7,221 nucleotides of DNA, taken from assembly GCA_964371945.1 (NCBI GenBank), contig CAYJPA010000141.1:1-7221 (forward strand), read 5' to 3'. The stretch is from CAYJPA01 sp964371945 (GTDB lineage: Bacteria > Chloroflexota > Chloroflexia > Thermomicrobiales > UBA6265). Below the pieces are notes generated by a model. That model searched no databases. It was not told the origin of the DNA and saw nothing but the letters and a program-made list of their open reading frames with translations. Position 1 is the first letter of the stretch. Each line of letters begins with the position of its first letter. The position numbers and the translations under genes were made by a program. Shown here piece by piece: positions 6,784 to 7,221 of this stretch.

Positions 6784-6807
6784 AGCCTGTAAGGAGCCTT
6801 ACAGGCT
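6784..6807 (+). promoter_or_regulatory. Putative operator, dyad copy 3, inside a perfect inverted repeat (terminator alternative)
   Basis: Perfect 11-base arms (AGCCTGTAAGG and CCTTACAGGCT) flank two bases. The inner 16 bases (6788-6803) are TGTAAGGAGCCTTACA, 14 of 16 identical to the site at 2008-2023. It lies 9 bases after the Grx-TrxR stop and 89 bases before the next ATG. It could form a terminator hairpin, but no T-run follows and the sequence match to the other intergenic sites favours protein binding. Both roles are possible. Confidence 0.55.
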
Positions 6808-6896
6808 ACCACGTCGAACCGGGCTATGGTGAGGACGTCCCCCGCACTCGTGGTGTGGACATTGGAAGATTCGCTGGAACTGAAGAGGAGACAACG

Positions 6897-7221
6897 ATGC
6901 ACATGTCATTGAGTCGATCCCGCGCCGTGATCGGCAAGGGGTTGTTTGCCGCACTTTTGCTCGCGGGGCCGCTGGCCGGACCTTCGCTCGGTCATGCTGT
7001 TGCGCAGGACACCAATCCGTCCATCGAGATTCTCTCGCCGGTTGCAGGCACACCGGTGACCACCGATGCGGTGGACGTCAAGTTGAAGATCAGTAATTTC
7101 GACATCGATTGCGCCCAGGTTGGGCGCCCCGATGGTGAAGGAGTCGGGCATGTTCACGTCATGCTCGACGGCATGACCATGGCGACCTTGACCAATTTCT
7201 ATTGCAGCGACACCTTCACGA
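6897..7221 (+). CDS. Exported protein with GHVHV motif and two cysteines (3' end outside window)
   Basis: The first 108 residues are visible. A Sec-type signal peptide is clear: basic SRSR (6-9), a hydrophobic LFAALLLAGPLAG core and a likely cleavage after AVA (34-36). The mature part begins QDTNPSIEILSPVAGTPVTT, an edge strand typical of Ig-like or beta-sandwich domains. It contains Cys72 (FDIDCAQVGRP), GHVHVMLDG (84-92) and Cys103 (FYCSD). I have seen this layout (SNF.LDC...G...GH.HV.LDG...YC) in uncharacterised exported actinobacterial and chloroflexal proteins, but I cannot name it. The two cysteines may form a disulfide that would need thiol redox partners such as CcdA; the histidines and cysteines could also bind metal. 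Both ideas are inference. The start at 6897 has GAGGAG at 6885-6890, six bases upstream. A second ATG at 6903 is less well placed. Confidence 0.8.
   Translation, partial: MHMSLSRSRAVIGKGLFAALLLAGPLAGPSLGHAVAQDTNPSIEILSPVAGTPVTTDAVDVKLKISNFDIDCAQVGRPDGEGVGHVHVMLDGMTMATLTNFYCSDTFT

Noticed and set aside
6784..6807. Simple intrinsic terminator after the Grx-TrxR gene.
   Set aside because: The hairpin is strong but no T-run follows, and its core nearly repeats two other intergenic dyads. Termination remains possible but is not the preferred reading.

Overview
The window holds a bacterial thiol-redox and metal(loid)-detoxification neighbourhood. Seven genes are visible, two of them cut by the window edges or of uncertain extent. 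GC is moderately high, start codons include GTG and TTG, and Shine-Dalgarno sites are recognisable. MerA lacks the N-terminal HMA domain, and the thioredoxin reductase carries a fused mycoredoxin/glutaredoxin-like domain. This combination fits a Chloroflexota (Thermomicrobia-like) or Actinomycetota-like lineage. That placement is only an impression; no rRNA or marker gene is present. No tRNA, rRNA, CRISPR array or insertion sequence was seen.

Layout. Positions 1-317 (+) are the C-terminal end of a CcdA/DsbD-type membrane thiol-electron transporter. It converges on a complete mercuric reductase (merA) at 363-1811 (-), which starts at TTG. A 325-base divergent intergenic region separates merA from a two-gene operon on the + strand. 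The first gene (2137-3666) is a large Cys-rich radical SAM enzyme of the MJ0619/tetraether-lipid-synthase-like class. The second (3669-4532) starts 2 bases after its stop and is a class I methyltransferase whose cysteines fall where arsenite methyltransferase ArsM has its arsenic-binding cysteines. A strong hairpin overlaps the methyltransferase stop. A small two-helix membrane protein resembling NrtS (nitrate/nitrite transporter family) lies on the - strand at about 4634-5104. A glutaredoxin-thioredoxin reductase fusion follows at 5482-6774 (+). The window ends inside an exported protein with two cysteines and a GHVHV motif (from 6897, +).

How the parts may work together. MerA reduces Hg(II). 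CcdA and the Grx-TrxR fusion move thiol electrons across the membrane and within the cytoplasm. The radical SAM/methyltransferase pair probably modifies either a metal(loid) or a small molecule or lipid. The main unexpected signal is a short dyad, TGTAAG-N4-CTTACA, found three times and only between genes: upstream of the radical SAM operon, between the NrtS-like gene and the Grx-TrxR gene, and upstream of the exported-protein gene. A weaker fourth match lies just upstream of merA. This suggests one thiol- or metal-responsive regulator, encoded outside the window, controlling all these units as a regulon. The proposal is inferred from sequence alone.
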